NCBI RefSeq assembly: GCF_010730575.1
Contig: NZ_AP022614.1
Coordinates: forward strand, 1,798,001-1,862,000
DNA: 64,000 bases
From: Mycobacterium parmense
GTDB lineage: Bacteria; Actinomycetota; Actinomycetes; Mycobacteriales; Mycobacteriaceae
Reading direction: 5' to 3'
Part shown: piece after piece, positions 44,374 to 53,039 of the stretch
Layout: each line of letters opens with the position of its first letter
Position numbering within the stretch: the stretch's first letter is position 1
Notes under the pieces: generated by a model
What the model was told of the DNA's origin: nothing
The model's database searches: none
The model's input: only the letters and a program-made list of their open reading frames with translations
Program-made: the position numbers and the translations under genes

Positions 44374-44883
44374 ATCCACCCCCCGAAGCACGAGACGTTC
44401 GATTTGGTCGCCGGCACCAACACCGATCCCAAGGGCATCGTGCGGGCGGTCGACGAGTACGCGCTGCGCCCGTGGGGTCTCTACGTCGCGCGCCCGACGC
44501 CGGGCCGGGCGCAGTTCCATTTCCTGGAGTCCTGGCTGCTGCCGTCGCTGGGCCTGCGCGCCACGGTCTTTCACTACAACCCGGGGCACGAGCGCGATCA
44601 CGACTACTACCTCGACGTGGGCGAGTACACCCCGGGCCGCGACGCGTGGCATTCCGAGGACCACTACCTCGACATCGAGGTCCGCGCCGGGACCGGGGCG
44701 AGGCTGGCCGACGTCGACGAGCTGCTGGACGCGGTGCGGCACGGCCTGCTGGCACCCGAAGTGGCCGAGCGGGCGGTGCGGCGCGCCGTGCACGCCGTCG
44801 ACGGGCTGGCCCGCAACGGCTACGACCTCGCGCGCTGGCTGGCGGGCGACGGGATGGAGCTGACCTGGCGGCCGCGGCACTGA
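44374..44883 (+). CDS. DUF402 family protein, start codon uncertain
   Basis: 169 aa if it starts at ATC 44374, 159 aa from TTG 44404. The family contains FomD and nucleoside di/triphosphatases. Seen: HPPKHETFDLVAGTNTDPKG, RAQFHFLESWLLPSLGL, DHDYYLDVGEY, EDHYLDIEV and DVDELLDA, the conserved Asp/Glu set for divalent metal. The family N-terminus HPPKHETFD is intact but lies upstream of any standard start codon; an in-frame TAG sits at 44362. So either ATC (with GGTAGG about 9 nt before it) is used, or the protein starts at the TTG and lacks ten residues. 28 nt after the ABC gene; probably co-transcribed. Confidence 0.72.
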   Translation: MHPPKHETFDLVAGTNTDPKGIVRAVDEYALRPWGLYVARPTPGRAQFHFLESWLLPSLGLRATVFHYNPGHERDHDYYLDVGEYTPGRDAWHSEDHYLDIEVRAGTGARLADVDELLDAVRHGLLAPEVAERAVRRAVHAVDGLARNGYDLARWLAGDGMELTWRPRH

Positions 44884-44908
44884 ACACCGCGGCTGTCCGG
44901 TGGGTGGC

Positions 44909-45607
44909 TCAGGCCAGGGGAAGTTCGAGGAACGGCGCGGTGGTCGGATGGGTGGAGCCATGGCCGGGCTCGACGGTGAGCGCCAGTGCGTCGCTGTGCC
45001 CCAGGTCCCTGAGCACCGCCGTGGTCGACGGCTTGACGGTCTCGGCGTCCATGGTCCCGGCGGCCCGCGGTCCGTCCCGGGCGATCAGCCACATCTCGTA
45101 GACCGTGCCGGGCCCGGGCGGGGTCACGTCGTTCATCAAGACCACCGCCGCGTTGCGTTCCCGGGAGTAGACGACGGTCGCGGTGCCTCCGGACGGGAGT
45201 TTCGCGGTCGAGGTGTGCACGTCTGGCGCGGCGAAGACCTGTTCGGCCGTCGACACCGACGGCGCGGGTCGCAGGGCCAACGTGATCCCGGCAGCGGTGA
45301 TCACGGCGGCGATGACGGCCGCCGCCGCCACTAACGCTGTGCGCCAATGCTTTCGGCGATTGCTGTCCGTCCGTACGGCCGTCAGGATCTTCTCCCGCAG
45401 CATCGGCGGGGGCTCGAGCTCGGTGTTGGTGGACACGACCGCCAACGCCTCACGGACCGCGCGCACTTCGGCGTGAAACGCCTCGGCGATCGGTGGCGGT
45501 GCGGCAGCGACGCGTTGCTCGATGTCCGCGCGTTCGCTGTCCGGGATGGCGTCCAGCGCATAGGCGGTCGCCAGGTCGAGCAGCGTCAGATCCGACGGGT
45601 CGCTCAT
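44909..45607 (-). CDS. rskA: Anti-sigma-K factor
   Basis: 232 aa, exactly the length of M. tuberculosis RskA. Membrane protein that sequesters SigK until cut by regulated proteolysis. The N-terminal cytoplasmic anti-sigma domain (1-85; TLLDLATAYALDAIPDSERADIE) is followed by one membrane helix (about 91-112) and an extracytoplasmic beta-rich domain with GTVYEMWLIARDGPRAAGTM and TVEPGHGST. The ATG overlaps the sigK stop (ATGA), giving coupled translation. It converges on the DUF402 gene. Confidence 0.95.
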   Translation of the reverse strand: MSDPSDLTLLDLATAYALDAIPDSERADIEQRVAAAPPPIAEAFHAEVRAVREALAVVSTNTELEPPPMLREKILTAVRTDSNRRKHWRTALVAAAAVIAAVITAAGITLALRPAPSVSTAEQVFAAPDVHTSTAKLPSGGTATVVYSRERNAAVVLMNDVTPPGPGTVYEMWLIARDGPRAAGTMDAETVKPSTTAVLRDLGHSDALALTVEPGHGSTHPTTAPFLELPLA

Positions 45608-46167
45608 GAGACGTCCAGACAACGGCGCAACGCGCGCAGCGCATCTCGCATCCGTGACTTGATGGTCGACGGGTTCTGCGCCAGCCGCTGCGACACCTGC
45701 GCGTAGGTCATTCCCTGGTAGTAGGCCATCTCGATGCATTCCCGCTGAACTTCGGTCAGCGCCTGCAGACATCCCACCACCCGGTCGCGCTCGTCGCGGG
45801 CGATGGCCGCGTCGACGACGACGTCGCGCGCGCGTTCGACGTGGTTGGCGCCATATCGCGATTCGCGGTTGGTGGCGGCTTGCTCGGCGCGCACCCGGTC
45901 GACCGCCCGGCGGTGCGCCAGTGACAAGATCCACGCCACGGCGCTCCCGGCCGCCGGGTCGTAAGCCGCGGCGTTGCGCCAGATCTGCAGATACACCTCC
46001 TGTGTCGTCTCCTCGCTGTACCCGGCGTCACGAAGGACCCGGAACACCAGGCCGTATACCCGCGAGCGGGTCTGGTCGTAGAGCGCCGCGAACGCCTCGA
46101 CGTCCCGCTCGGCGACTCGCCGCAGCAGCGAGTCGAGCTGGCCGCCGGTGCGCGCCGCACTGCCCAT
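45604..46167 (-). CDS. sigK: ECF sigma factor K
   Basis: 187 aa, the same length as Rv0445c. Region 2 ([42 protein letters not shown] region) and region 4 ([20 protein letters not shown], then [14 protein letters not shown]) are both intact, so it should direct transcription of mpt70/mpt83-type genes when released by RskA. ATG 46167 is set by alignment; an in-frame extension to 46572 would cross the divergent mpt83 promoter. A matching promoter lies 86 nt upstream, so it is probably autoregulated. Confidence 0.95.
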   Translation of the reverse strand: MGSAARTGGQLDSLLRRVAERDVEAFAALYDQTRSRVYGLVFRVLRDAGYSEETTQEVYLQIWRNAAAYDPAAGSAVAWILSLAHRRAVDRVRAEQAATNRESRYGANHVERARDVVVDAAIARDERDRVVGCLQALTEVQRECIEMAYYQGMTYAQVSQRLAQNPSTIKSRMRDALRALRRCLDVS

Positions 46168-46252
46168 GGCGCCACAGCGTAACGAGTCCCCCCGCGCCCG
46201 CTGCACCGGCTGCGCCCTGCGACTCGCGGTCACGACGAATCCCATACCTCTT

Positions 46253-46279
46253 ATTCGTGGCCGAACCCCTTCCGGATGC
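46253..46279 (-). promoter_or_regulatory. SigK-type promoter of sigK-rskA
   Basis: Minus strand GCATCC, 15 nt, ACGAAT. It shares the spacing and both hexamers with the promoters at 46292, 47122 and 48880. It starts transcription toward sigK, with a leader of about 80 nt. Confidence 0.65.
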
Positions 46280-46291
46280 CGTGCCCGATTT

Positions 46292-46318
46292 CCGTCCGCG
46301 GCCGTGAGGTCTCCGAAT
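46292..46318 (+). promoter_or_regulatory. SigK-type promoter of the mpt83 homologue
   Basis: CCGTCC, 15 nt, CCGAAT. The -10 ends 60 nt before the ATG at 46379. It is back-to-back with the sigK promoter, with 12 nt between them. Confidence 0.7.
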
Positions 46319-46378
46319 GACTTCCGTCCGCCCAGAAACGGCGGCCTGAAGCCGCCAACGACGAAGGAGTCGATCGCA

Positions 46379-47041
46379 ATGATGAATGCACGGGTCGCCG
46401 CGACAGGTCTCGCGGCCTCCGCACTGGTCGTCGGGTTGTCAGCATGTTCGGGCAGCACATCGGCGACCGGGCCCACCACCGTCAGGAGCATGGCCGGCAG
46501 CAGTATGGCGGCTCCCGCCACCACCTCGGCCTCCGTCGATCCCGCCGCGGACCTCGTCGGACCCGGCTGCACGGACTACGCCAACCAGAATCCGACCGGC
46601 CCGGGCTCCGTCGCGGGTATGGCCCAGGACCCGGTGGCCACGGCCGCGTCGAACAACCCGATGCTGACGACGCTGACCTCGGCCCTGTCGGGCAAGCTCA
46701 ACCCGCAGGTGAACCTCGTCGACACCCTCAACAACGGCCAGTACACGGTGTTCGCGCCGACCAACGCGGCTTTCGACAAGCTGCCGGCGGCCACCCTCGA
46801 CAAGCTGAAGACCGACGCGCCGATGTTGAAGAGCATCTTGACCTACCACGTGGTGCAGGGGCAGGCGAGTCCCGCCAAGATCGACGGCACTCATGCGACC
46901 TTGCAGGGCGCCAACGTGACCGTCACCGGCCAGGGCAACGGCTTGAAGGTCAACGACGCCGGCCTGGTGTGCGGTGGGGTGCACACCGCCAACGCGACGG
47001 TGTACATGATCGACACCGTGTTGATGCCCCCGGGGCAGTAA
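46379..47041 (+). CDS. mpt83: MPT83-like lipoprotein with fasciclin domain
   Basis: 220 aa, the length of MPT83. Signal peptide with lipobox LSAC (Cys23), a Ser/Thr/Ala-rich linker to about 58, then a FAS1 domain: [70 protein letters not shown] and [20 protein letters not shown]. Surface lipoprotein of the SigK regulon; FAS1 domains mediate adhesion, and the ligand is unknown. AGGAG 9 nt upstream of the ATG. A terminator hairpin follows at 47064. Confidence 0.95.
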   Translation: MMNARVAATGLAASALVVGLSACSGSTSATGPTTVRSMAGSSMAAPATTSASVDPAADLVGPGCTDYANQNPTGPGSVAGMAQDPVATAASNNPMLTTLTSALSGKLNPQVNLVDTLNNGQYTVFAPTNAAFDKLPAATLDKLKTDAPMLKSILTYHVVQGQASPAKIDGTHATLQGANVTVTGQGNGLKVNDAGLVCGGVHTANATVYMIDTVLMPPGQ

Positions 47042-47063
47042 CCCCCGCCGCGCGTAGACCGAG

Positions 47064-47089
47064 GGCAGCCGGGCCACCACCCGGCTGCC
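47064..47089 (+). terminator. Terminator hairpin after the mpt83 homologue
   Basis: Perfect 10-bp stem GGCAGCCGGG/CCCGGCTGCC with a 6-nt loop, followed by TTCG, 22 nt past the stop. It separates mpt83 from dipZ, which has its own promoter just downstream. Confidence 0.65.
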
Positions 47090-47121
47090 TTCGCGCATCT
47101 GCGGCGGGCCGGGCTTCAGTT

Positions 47122-47148
47122 CGATCCGCGGGCGGGCCGGCGGCGAAT
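47122..47148 (+). promoter_or_regulatory. SigK-type promoter of dipZ (leaderless)
   Basis: CGATCC, 15 nt, GCGAAT, then 7 nt to the ATG of dipZ. Transcription should start at or within 1-2 nt of the ATG, so dipZ mRNA is predicted to be leaderless; no Shine-Dalgarno sequence is present. Confidence 0.65.
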
Positions 47149-47155
47149 AACGGTT

Positions 47156-48856
47156 ATGTTGACTCTCGCGCTCATCGGGTTCGTCGGCGGTCTGATCACC
47201 GGCGTTTCCCCCTGCATCCTGCCGGTGCTGCCGGTGATCTTGTTCTCCGGTGCCCCCGACGGCGACGCAAGCGCGCAGCAGCCCGGGCGGCTGCGCCCCT
47301 ACCGGGTCATCGGCGGCCTGGTGATCAGCTTCAGCGTCGTCACCCTGCTCGGATCGACGCTGCTGTCTCTTGCGCACCTGCCGCCGGACGCCCTGCGCTG
47401 GGTCGCGCTGGCGGCGTTGGTCGCGATCGGGTTGGGACTCATTTTCCCCCGCTTCGAGCAACTGCTGGAGCGTCCGTTCTCGCGCCTCCCGCGAAAGCAA
47501 TTCGGTTTGGCCGGCAACGGATTCGGGATCGGTCTCGCGCTCGGTGTGCTCTACGCTCCCTGCGCGGGACCGGTCCTCGCCGCGATCGTGGTGGCCGGCG
47601 CCACCGCGTCGATCGGACCGGGCACGGTGGTGTTGACGTCCGCGTTCGCCCTCGGCGCCGCCGTGCCGCTGCTGGTCTTCGCCCTGGCGGGACAGCACGT
47701 GGCACAACGCGTGAGCGCGTTCCGCCGTCGCCAGCGTCCGATGCGGATCGCCGCGGGCATCGTGACGATCCTGCTCGCGGTGGCGCTCGTCCTCAACGTG
47801 CCGGCGTTGCTTCAGCGGGCGGTTCCCGACTACACCGCCGGACTGCAGGACAAGCTCGCCGGCGATCCGCGGGTCCGCGAGAAGCTCGATCTGGGCGGCA
47901 TCGTCAACGACCAGAATGCGCAGCTGTCCAACTGCACCGACGGAGGCTCGTCGCCGGAGAATTGCGGGCCGGCTCCCGACCTCGAGGGCATCGTCGGCTG
48001 GCTGAACACGCCCGGCGATCAACCGGTCACCCTCCGATCGCTGCGCGGCAAAGTCGTTTTGATCGACTTCTGGGCCTACTCCTGCATCAACTGCCAGCGC
48101 GCCATCCCACACGTCGTTGGCTGGTACAACGCCTACCGTCACGACAACTTCGAGGTGATCGGCGTGCACACTCCCGAGTACGCCTTCGAGAAGGTGCCCG
48201 CCAACGTCGCCAAGGGCGCCGCGGACCTCGGCATCACCTACCCCATCGCGCTGGACAACGGCTTTTCCACCTGGACCAACTACCGCAATCGATACTGGCC
48301 CGCCGAGTACCTGATCGACGCATCGGGCACCGTGCGCCACATCAAGTTCGGTGAGGGCGATTACGACGTGACCGAAAAGCTCATCCGGCAGCTGCTCCGC
48401 CAGGCCGACCCCGGCGCCGGACTTCCCCCGCCGGTGGACTCCACCGATCTCACGCCCCGGTACACCACCACGCCAGAGACGTATCTCGCCGTCGGCAAGG
48501 TAATCAATTACGGTGGCGCCGGTCGATACGACGAGGGCACGGCGACCTTCGACTATCCACCGGTGCTCGCCGCCGACAGCTTCGCCCTGCGCGGCCCGTG
48601 GTCCCTGGATTATCAGGGAGCAACGGCCGAGGGTGAACGGTCCAGCATCGAACTGCGTTACCGCGCACGAGACGTCTACGTCGTGGTCGGCGGCACGGGA
48701 ACCCTCACCGTGACGCGTGGCGGGCGGTCCACCTCGATGCAGATCACGGGCCCACCGACGGCGCGCCAGATCGTTGCCGGCGACCATTTGGAAAACGCAA
48801 CGCTCGAGGTGCAGCCAAGCAAGGGGCTGCAGGTGCACTCCTTCGCCTACGGCTGA
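47156..48856 (+). CDS. dipZ: DipZ: CcdA-type membrane reductase fused to thioredoxin domain
   Basis: 566 aa. Carries reducing power across the membrane. The N-terminal CcdA/DsbD-like domain (1-220) has six helices and the redox pair C20 (SPCILP) and C136 (YAPCAGP). The exterior thioredoxin-like domain (about 270-420) has WAYSCINC with C310 and C313, then a C-terminal beta-sandwich typical of DipZ ([20 protein letters not shown]). M. tuberculosis DipZ is annotated as 695 aa; the leaderless promoter fixes a shorter N-terminus here. It lies between the two fasciclin genes, each of which keeps two Cys residues, so disulfide handling of these proteins is a plausible role. Confidence 0.93.
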   Translation: MLTLALIGFVGGLITGVSPCILPVLPVILFSGAPDGDASAQQPGRLRPYRVIGGLVISFSVVTLLGSTLLSLAHLPPDALRWVALAALVAIGLGLIFPRFEQLLERPFSRLPRKQFGLAGNGFGIGLALGVLYAPCAGPVLAAIVVAGATASIGPGTVVLTSAFALGAAVPLLVFALAGQHVAQRVSAFRRRQRPMRIAAGIVTILLAVALVLNVPALLQRAVPDYTAGLQDKLAGDPRVREKLDLGGIVNDQNAQLSNCTDGGSSPENCGPAPDLEGIVGWLNTPGDQPVTLRSLRGKVVLIDFWAYSCINCQRAIPHVVGWYNAYRHDNFEVIGVHTPEYAFEKVPANVAKGAADLGITYPIALDNGFSTWTNYRNRYWPAEYLIDASGTVRHIKFGEGDYDVTEKLIRQLLRQADPGAGLPPPVDSTDLTPRYTTTPETYLAVGKVINYGGAGRYDEGTATFDYPPVLAADSFALRGPWSLDYQGATAEGERSSIELRYRARDVYVVVGGTGTLTVTRGGRSTSMQITGPPTARQIVAGDHLENATLEVQPSKGLQVHSFAYG

Positions 48857-48879
48857 TCGGCACCGAATCGCGTGACGAA

Positions 48880-48906
48880 CAATCCAACGCCGCAGCGGCT
48901 CCGAAT
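48880..48906 (+). promoter_or_regulatory. SigK-type promoter of the mpt70 homologue
   Basis: CAATCC, 15 nt, CCGAAT, ending 61 nt before the ATG at 48968. It is the fourth promoter of the same type in 2.7 kb. A second CCGAAT at 48863 has no matching -35. Confidence 0.7.
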
Positions 48907-48967
48907 CCCCGATGTCACCGACGGCGGCACCAGGCCGGCGTCGACCACTTTCGAGGAGCCCAACGCG

Positions 48968-49552
48968 ATGAAATTCAGCAGAAAATCGACCGCGGTAACA
49001 GGTCTTGCAGCCGCGACCATCATGGGCCTGGCGGTCGCCGCGTCGCCGGTGGCGGCGGCGTCCGACCTGGTCGGCCCGGGATGCGCGGACTATGCGAGCG
49101 CACACCCGAACGGTCCGGCGTCGGTGCAGGGCATGTCCCAGGTGCCGGTCGCCGTGGCGGCATCCAACAACCCCATGCTGACGACCCTGACCTCCGCGCT
49201 CTCCGGTCAGCTCAACCCGCAGGTCAACCTGGTCGACACCCTCAACAACGGTCAGTACACGGTGTTCGCGCCCACCGACGACGCGTTCAACAAGCTGCCG
49301 CCGTCGACGATCGACCAGCTGAAGACCAACTCGGCGATGTTGAAGAACATCCTGACCTACCACGTCGTCCAGGGTCAGCTCAGCCCCGCCAAGGTGATCG
49401 GCATGCATCCGACGCTGCAGGGCGCCACCGTCAACGTCACCGGCCAGGCCAACAACCTGAACGTCAACAACGCCGGCGTCGTCTGCGGCGGTGTGACGAC
49501 CGCCAACGCGACCGTGTACATGATCGACACGGTGTTGATGCCGCCCGCTTGA
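48968..49552 (+). CDS. mpt70: MPT70-like secreted fasciclin protein
   Basis: 194 aa; MPT70 is 193 aa. A Sec signal peptide ([20 protein letters not shown], cleavage near 31 at VAAA-SD) leaves a soluble FAS1 domain nearly identical in layout to the MPT83 homologue: [75 protein letters not shown]. No lipobox, so it is secreted. GAGGAG lies 9 nt upstream of the ATG. Duplication with the lipoprotein paralogue is clear from the shared C-terminal 150 residues. Confidence 0.95.
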   Translation: MKFSRKSTAVTGLAAATIMGLAVAASPVAAASDLVGPGCADYASAHPNGPASVQGMSQVPVAVAASNNPMLTTLTSALSGQLNPQVNLVDTLNNGQYTVFAPTDDAFNKLPPSTIDQLKTNSAMLKNILTYHVVQGQLSPAKVIGMHPTLQGATVNVTGQANNLNVNNAGVVCGGVTTANATVYMIDTVLMPPA

Positions 49553-49641
49553 GGCCGGTGCCGGCGGTCCCGCGTTCACACACCGGGCCGCACACCAAAC
49601 GGCCTGGTCAGGCACTGACGCCGGGCGTAATCTCGGGTTTC

Positions 49642-50055
49642 ATGGGCCCGACGAGGAGCAGGCCGCTGCCGGTTGTCACCGCGACGCTGGTGGTGGCCTG
49701 CTCGCAACTGAGTCCCGCGATCGCGCACGCGGACATGCACAACATCACCTACATCGCCAGGATCGACGGGGTCGCCCCCGGCAGCCAGGCCACGTTCGTG
49801 ATCAACGGCGGCCAGACCGACAGCGCGCCGCTCAGCGCCATGCCGGGCCAGGTCTTCGAGGCCGACGAGGTGCTGGCCGATCCGCAGCGGGCGGGCTTGC
49901 AGGTCGCGCTGCACTGGCCGTACTCGGCGAATGTGCACTGCGAGATCGACGTCGACGGCAACGTCGCCACCCAGGTGGACCGGGTGGTCTCGCCCAAGCA
50001 GGGAAGCGACCCGAGCACCGGCGTATTGGGTTGCGGCGCACCGCTACCCGGCTGA
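49642..50055 (+). CDS. Secreted conserved mycobacterial protein
   Basis: 137 aa. A signal peptide (cleavage near AIAHA-DM, residue 31) precedes HNITYIARIDGVAPGSQATF and a beta-rich domain with two Cys (NVHCEIDVDG, GVLGCGAPL) that may form a disulfide. No known function; probably the counterpart of Rv1632c by position. It overlaps the end of coaE by 12 nt on the opposite strand. No SigK-type promoter was found in front of it. Confidence 0.75.
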   Translation: MGPTRSRPLPVVTATLVVACSQLSPAIAHADMHNITYIARIDGVAPGSQATFVINGGQTDSAPLSAMPGQVFEADEVLADPQRAGLQVALHWPYSANVHCEIDVDGNVATQVDRVVSPKQGSDPSTGVLGCGAPLPG

Positions 50056-51282
50056 GGCGGGCCGCCAGCCGGTCGAGTCAGCCCATTCCCACGCGCGCCG
50101 GTAGGCCGCGGAGAACCACGGTTCCTTGGCGTCGGCGTAGGCCGCGGCGTCGCCCGGGGCGGCGCGTTCTTCGGCCACCCGCTTGACCGACAGATAGTCG
50201 TCGCGCGCCTCACGATCGGCCGTCAGCCAGTCGACGAACAGCAGCGCGAACTGCTGATTGGGCCAGCCGTCCACCCGCACATGCACGTTGGTCGGGCGGC
50301 CGGGGTCGGCGGATGCGTGAATCCGCTTGTGCCACAACCCCGGATCGTCGCTGCGCTCGAAACCCTCGACGGTGCTGCGGGCTTTGACTTCGGGGGGCTT
50401 GGCGACGTCGGCGGTGATGCGCTCCAGGCGCGGGTAGCCCGCGGCGAGCAACGGCTCGGCGAGTTCGTCGGCGACGGCGAGCGATTCGACGGTGATCTGG
50501 ACGTCGATGACGTCCTTGGCCCAGAAGTCCGGCACGGCCGTCGAACCGATGTGGTCCACCCGCAGCGCCCGGTGCCCGCACGCGGTCTGCAACCGGGCCA
50601 GGATGCGTCGCGCCTGGTCCGGCCAGCCGGGATCCGGCGGCACCAGCACCGCCGGCGCCTGCGCGGGCTGCCGGGCGGCCAGGTTGTGCGCGAACGGCGC
50701 GATCCGGTGGTCCCACAGCTCGTGCGCGAGCCGGGTCAGCTCCTCGGGGGTGCAGGAGTTGTCCACCCAGACATCGGCAACGGCACGGCGCTGGTCGTCG
50801 TCGGCCTGCGCGGCGATCCTGGCGCGGGCGTCCTCCTCGGACATGCCCCGCTGGTCGACCAGGCGTCGTATCCGGACCTCCACGTCGGCGTGCACGATGA
50901 CCACCAGCGGGAACAGCGGCGCCATCCCCGATTCGACCAGCAGCGGAATGTCCTCCACCACAACGGAATCGTCGGGAACCGACGCGATGATCTCCGCACG
51001 CCGCTTGCCCACCAGGGGGTGCACGATCCCGTTCAGCGTCTTGCGGGCCTCGTCGTCGCGGAAAGCCTTGGCGGCCAGCGCCGGCCGGTCCAGCGATCCG
51101 TCGGGTAGCAGGATGTCGTCGCCGAACGCCTCGACGAGCGCGGCCAGACCTTCGGTCCCCGGCCGGACCACCTCGCGGGCGATGACGTCGCCGTCGACGA
51201 TGACGGCACCGCACTGCGCGAAGGTGGACGACAGCGCCGATTTTCCGGCGCCGATGCCGCCGGTCAGCCCGATACGCAGCAT
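50044..51282 (-). CDS. coaE: Dephospho-CoA kinase with C-terminal GrpB-like domain
   Basis: 412 aa. The N-terminal kinase (1-200) carries out the last step of CoA synthesis, with P-loop GLTGGIGAGKSALS, DIPLLVESGM and the lid RRLVDQRGMSEEDARARIAAQ. The C-terminal half (about 215-412; DHIGSTAVPDFWAKDVIDVQ, WHKRIHASADPGRPTNVHVR) is a GrpB/UPF0157 domain, which belongs to the nucleotidyltransferase superfamily. This fusion is normal in mycobacteria; the second domain's job is unclear. It starts 12 nt after rpsA on the same strand, so it is co-transcribed. Confidence 0.95.
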   Translation of the reverse strand: MLRIGLTGGIGAGKSALSSTFAQCGAVIVDGDVIAREVVRPGTEGLAALVEAFGDDILLPDGSLDRPALAAKAFRDDEARKTLNGIVHPLVGKRRAEIIASVPDDSVVVEDIPLLVESGMAPLFPLVVIVHADVEVRIRRLVDQRGMSEEDARARIAAQADDDQRRAVADVWVDNSCTPEELTRLAHELWDHRIAPFAHNLAARQPAQAPAVLVPPDPGWPDQARRILARLQTACGHRALRVDHIGSTAVPDFWAKDVIDVQITVESLAVADELAEPLLAAGYPRLERITADVAKPPEVKARSTVEGFERSDDPGLWHKRIHASADPGRPTNVHVRVDGWPNQQFALLFVDWLTADREARDDYLSVKRVAEERAAPGDAAAYADAKEPWFSAAYRRAWEWADSTGWRPASAG

Positions 51283-51294
51283 GCGCGGACGACG

Positions 51295-52740
51295 TTATGC
51301 GTTGCCGGCGAGCTTCTCCCGCAGCGCGGCCAGTTGAGCGTCGCTGGCCAGCGACCCGCCCGCCTTCTCCGGGGGCGCGCCGTTGCCCGGCGACTGGTGG
51401 TCGCCGGCTCCGTGCCCGGCGGCCTCGGCCTCGGCGAACTTCTCCATCTGCGCGGTGTGCATCTTGTGCCGGCGCTCCGCCTCGGCGTAGCGCGCCTCCC
51501 ACTCGGCCCGCTGCTTCTCGAATCCTTCGAGCCACTCGTTGGTTTCGGCGTCGAAGCCCTCGGGGAAGATGTAGTTGCCCTGCTCGTCGTAGCTGTCGGC
51601 CATGCCGTACTTGGCGGGGTCGAACTCCTCGGTGTAGTCCTCGTTGGCCTGCTTGAGCGACAACGAGATCCGGCGGCGCTCCAGGTCGATGTCGATGACC
51701 TTGACCATCGCGTCGTCGCCCACGGCGACCACCTGGTCGGGCACCTCGACGTGGCGCTCGGCCAGCTCGGAGATGTGCACCAGGCCCTCGATGCCCTCCT
51801 CGACGCGGACGAACGCACCGAACGGAACCAGCTTGGTGACCTTGCCCGGCACGATCTGGCCGATGGCGTGGGTGCGGGCGAAGTGGCGCCACGGGTCTTC
51901 CTGGGTCGCCTTGAGCGACAACGAAACCCGCTCGCGGTCCATGTCGACGTCGAGCACCTCGACGGTGACCTCGTCGCCCACCTGCACCACCTCGGACGGG
52001 TGGTCGATGTGCTTCCAGGACAGCTCGGAGACGTGCACCAGGCCGTCCACACCGCCCAGGTCGACGAACGCGCCGAAGTTGACGATGGAGGACACGACGC
52101 CCTTGCGGATGGCGCCCTTCTGCAGCTGGTTGAGGAACTCGCTGCGCACCTCGGACTGCGTCTGCTCGAGCCAGGCCCGGCGGCTCAGCACCACGTTGTT
52201 GCGGTTCTTGTCCAGCTCGATGATCTTGGCCTCGATCTCCTTGCCGATGTACGGCTGCAGATCGCGCACCCGGCGCATCTCGACCAGAGAAGCGGGCAGG
52301 AAGCCGCGCAGCCCGATGTCGAGGATCAGGCCACCCTTGACCACCTCGATGACGGTGCCCTTGACGGCCTCGTCCTTCTCCTTGAGCGCCTCGATGGTGC
52401 CCCAGGCGCGCTCGTACTGCGCGCGCTTCTTGGACAGGATCAGGCGGCCCTCTTTGTCCTCTTTGGTGAGGACCAGGGCCTCGACCTCATCGCCCACGGT
52501 AACGACCTCGTTCGGGTCGACGTCGTGCTTGATGGAGAGCTCGCGGGCGGGGATGACCCCTTCGGTCTTGTAGCCGATGTCGAGGAGCACCTCGTCCCGG
52601 TCAACTTTGACGATGGTGCCCTCGACGATGTCGCCATCGTTGAAGTACTTGATCGTTTTGTCTATTGCTGCGAGAAAATCCTCGCTCGAGCCAATGTCGT
52701 TGACGGCTACTTGCGGGGAGGTGACGGCGGGACTCGGCAT
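51295..52740 (-). CDS. rpsA: 30S ribosomal protein S1
   Basis: 481 aa, the same length as in M. tuberculosis. Four S1 OB-fold repeats (about 36-105, 123-188, 209-277, 294-363), e.g. GDIVEGTIVKVDRDEVLLDIGYKTEGVIP and GLVHVSELSWKHIDHPSEVV segments, then a mixed charged C-terminal tail. Binds mRNA on the 30S subunit. ATG 52740 (MPSPAVTSPQVAVND) with GGAGC about 12 nt upstream; the frame is open for 13 more codons, but this is the family start. The polA-DMT genes lie upstream on the same strand, and the 299-bp gap should hold an rpsA promoter. Confidence 0.97.
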   Translation of the reverse strand: MPSPAVTSPQVAVNDIGSSEDFLAAIDKTIKYFNDGDIVEGTIVKVDRDEVLLDIGYKTEGVIPARELSIKHDVDPNEVVTVGDEVEALVLTKEDKEGRLILSKKRAQYERAWGTIEALKEKDEAVKGTVIEVVKGGLILDIGLRGFLPASLVEMRRVRDLQPYIGKEIEAKIIELDKNRNNVVLSRRAWLEQTQSEVRSEFLNQLQKGAIRKGVVSSIVNFGAFVDLGGVDGLVHVSELSWKHIDHPSEVVQVGDEVTVEVLDVDMDRERVSLSLKATQEDPWRHFARTHAIGQIVPGKVTKLVPFGAFVRVEEGIEGLVHISELAERHVEVPDQVVAVGDDAMVKVIDIDLERRRISLSLKQANEDYTEEFDPAKYGMADSYDEQGNYIFPEGFDAETNEWLEGFEKQRAEWEARYAEAERRHKMHTAQMEKFAEAEAAGHGAGDHQSPGNGAPPEKAGGSLASDAQLAALREKLAGNA

Positions 52741-53039
52741 GTGGTGGGTTGCTCCGGACAGGTTGGGTCGTAGGGACAAAATTGGGATTTACCTGTTGAG
52801 GCTACTCGACCGGCACACGCTGGCCAAACTCAGCCGCGATTCCTTAAATGCGAACATCGCGACGCCGGTGGCGCCCACCTTGGCACGCCCGGGCATGTTT
52901 GCGCAGGTGGTGTGGTCAACGCGGCCCGATCCGGTGCCGGCCCGGCGTTCCGTGCCTGCGATATCGGCGCGTCGGGGCCCGGCCGCGGACATCGGAAAGT
53001 CGAAAAATAGTTCGCCGCGATTTCATCGGCCGTTCGCCG

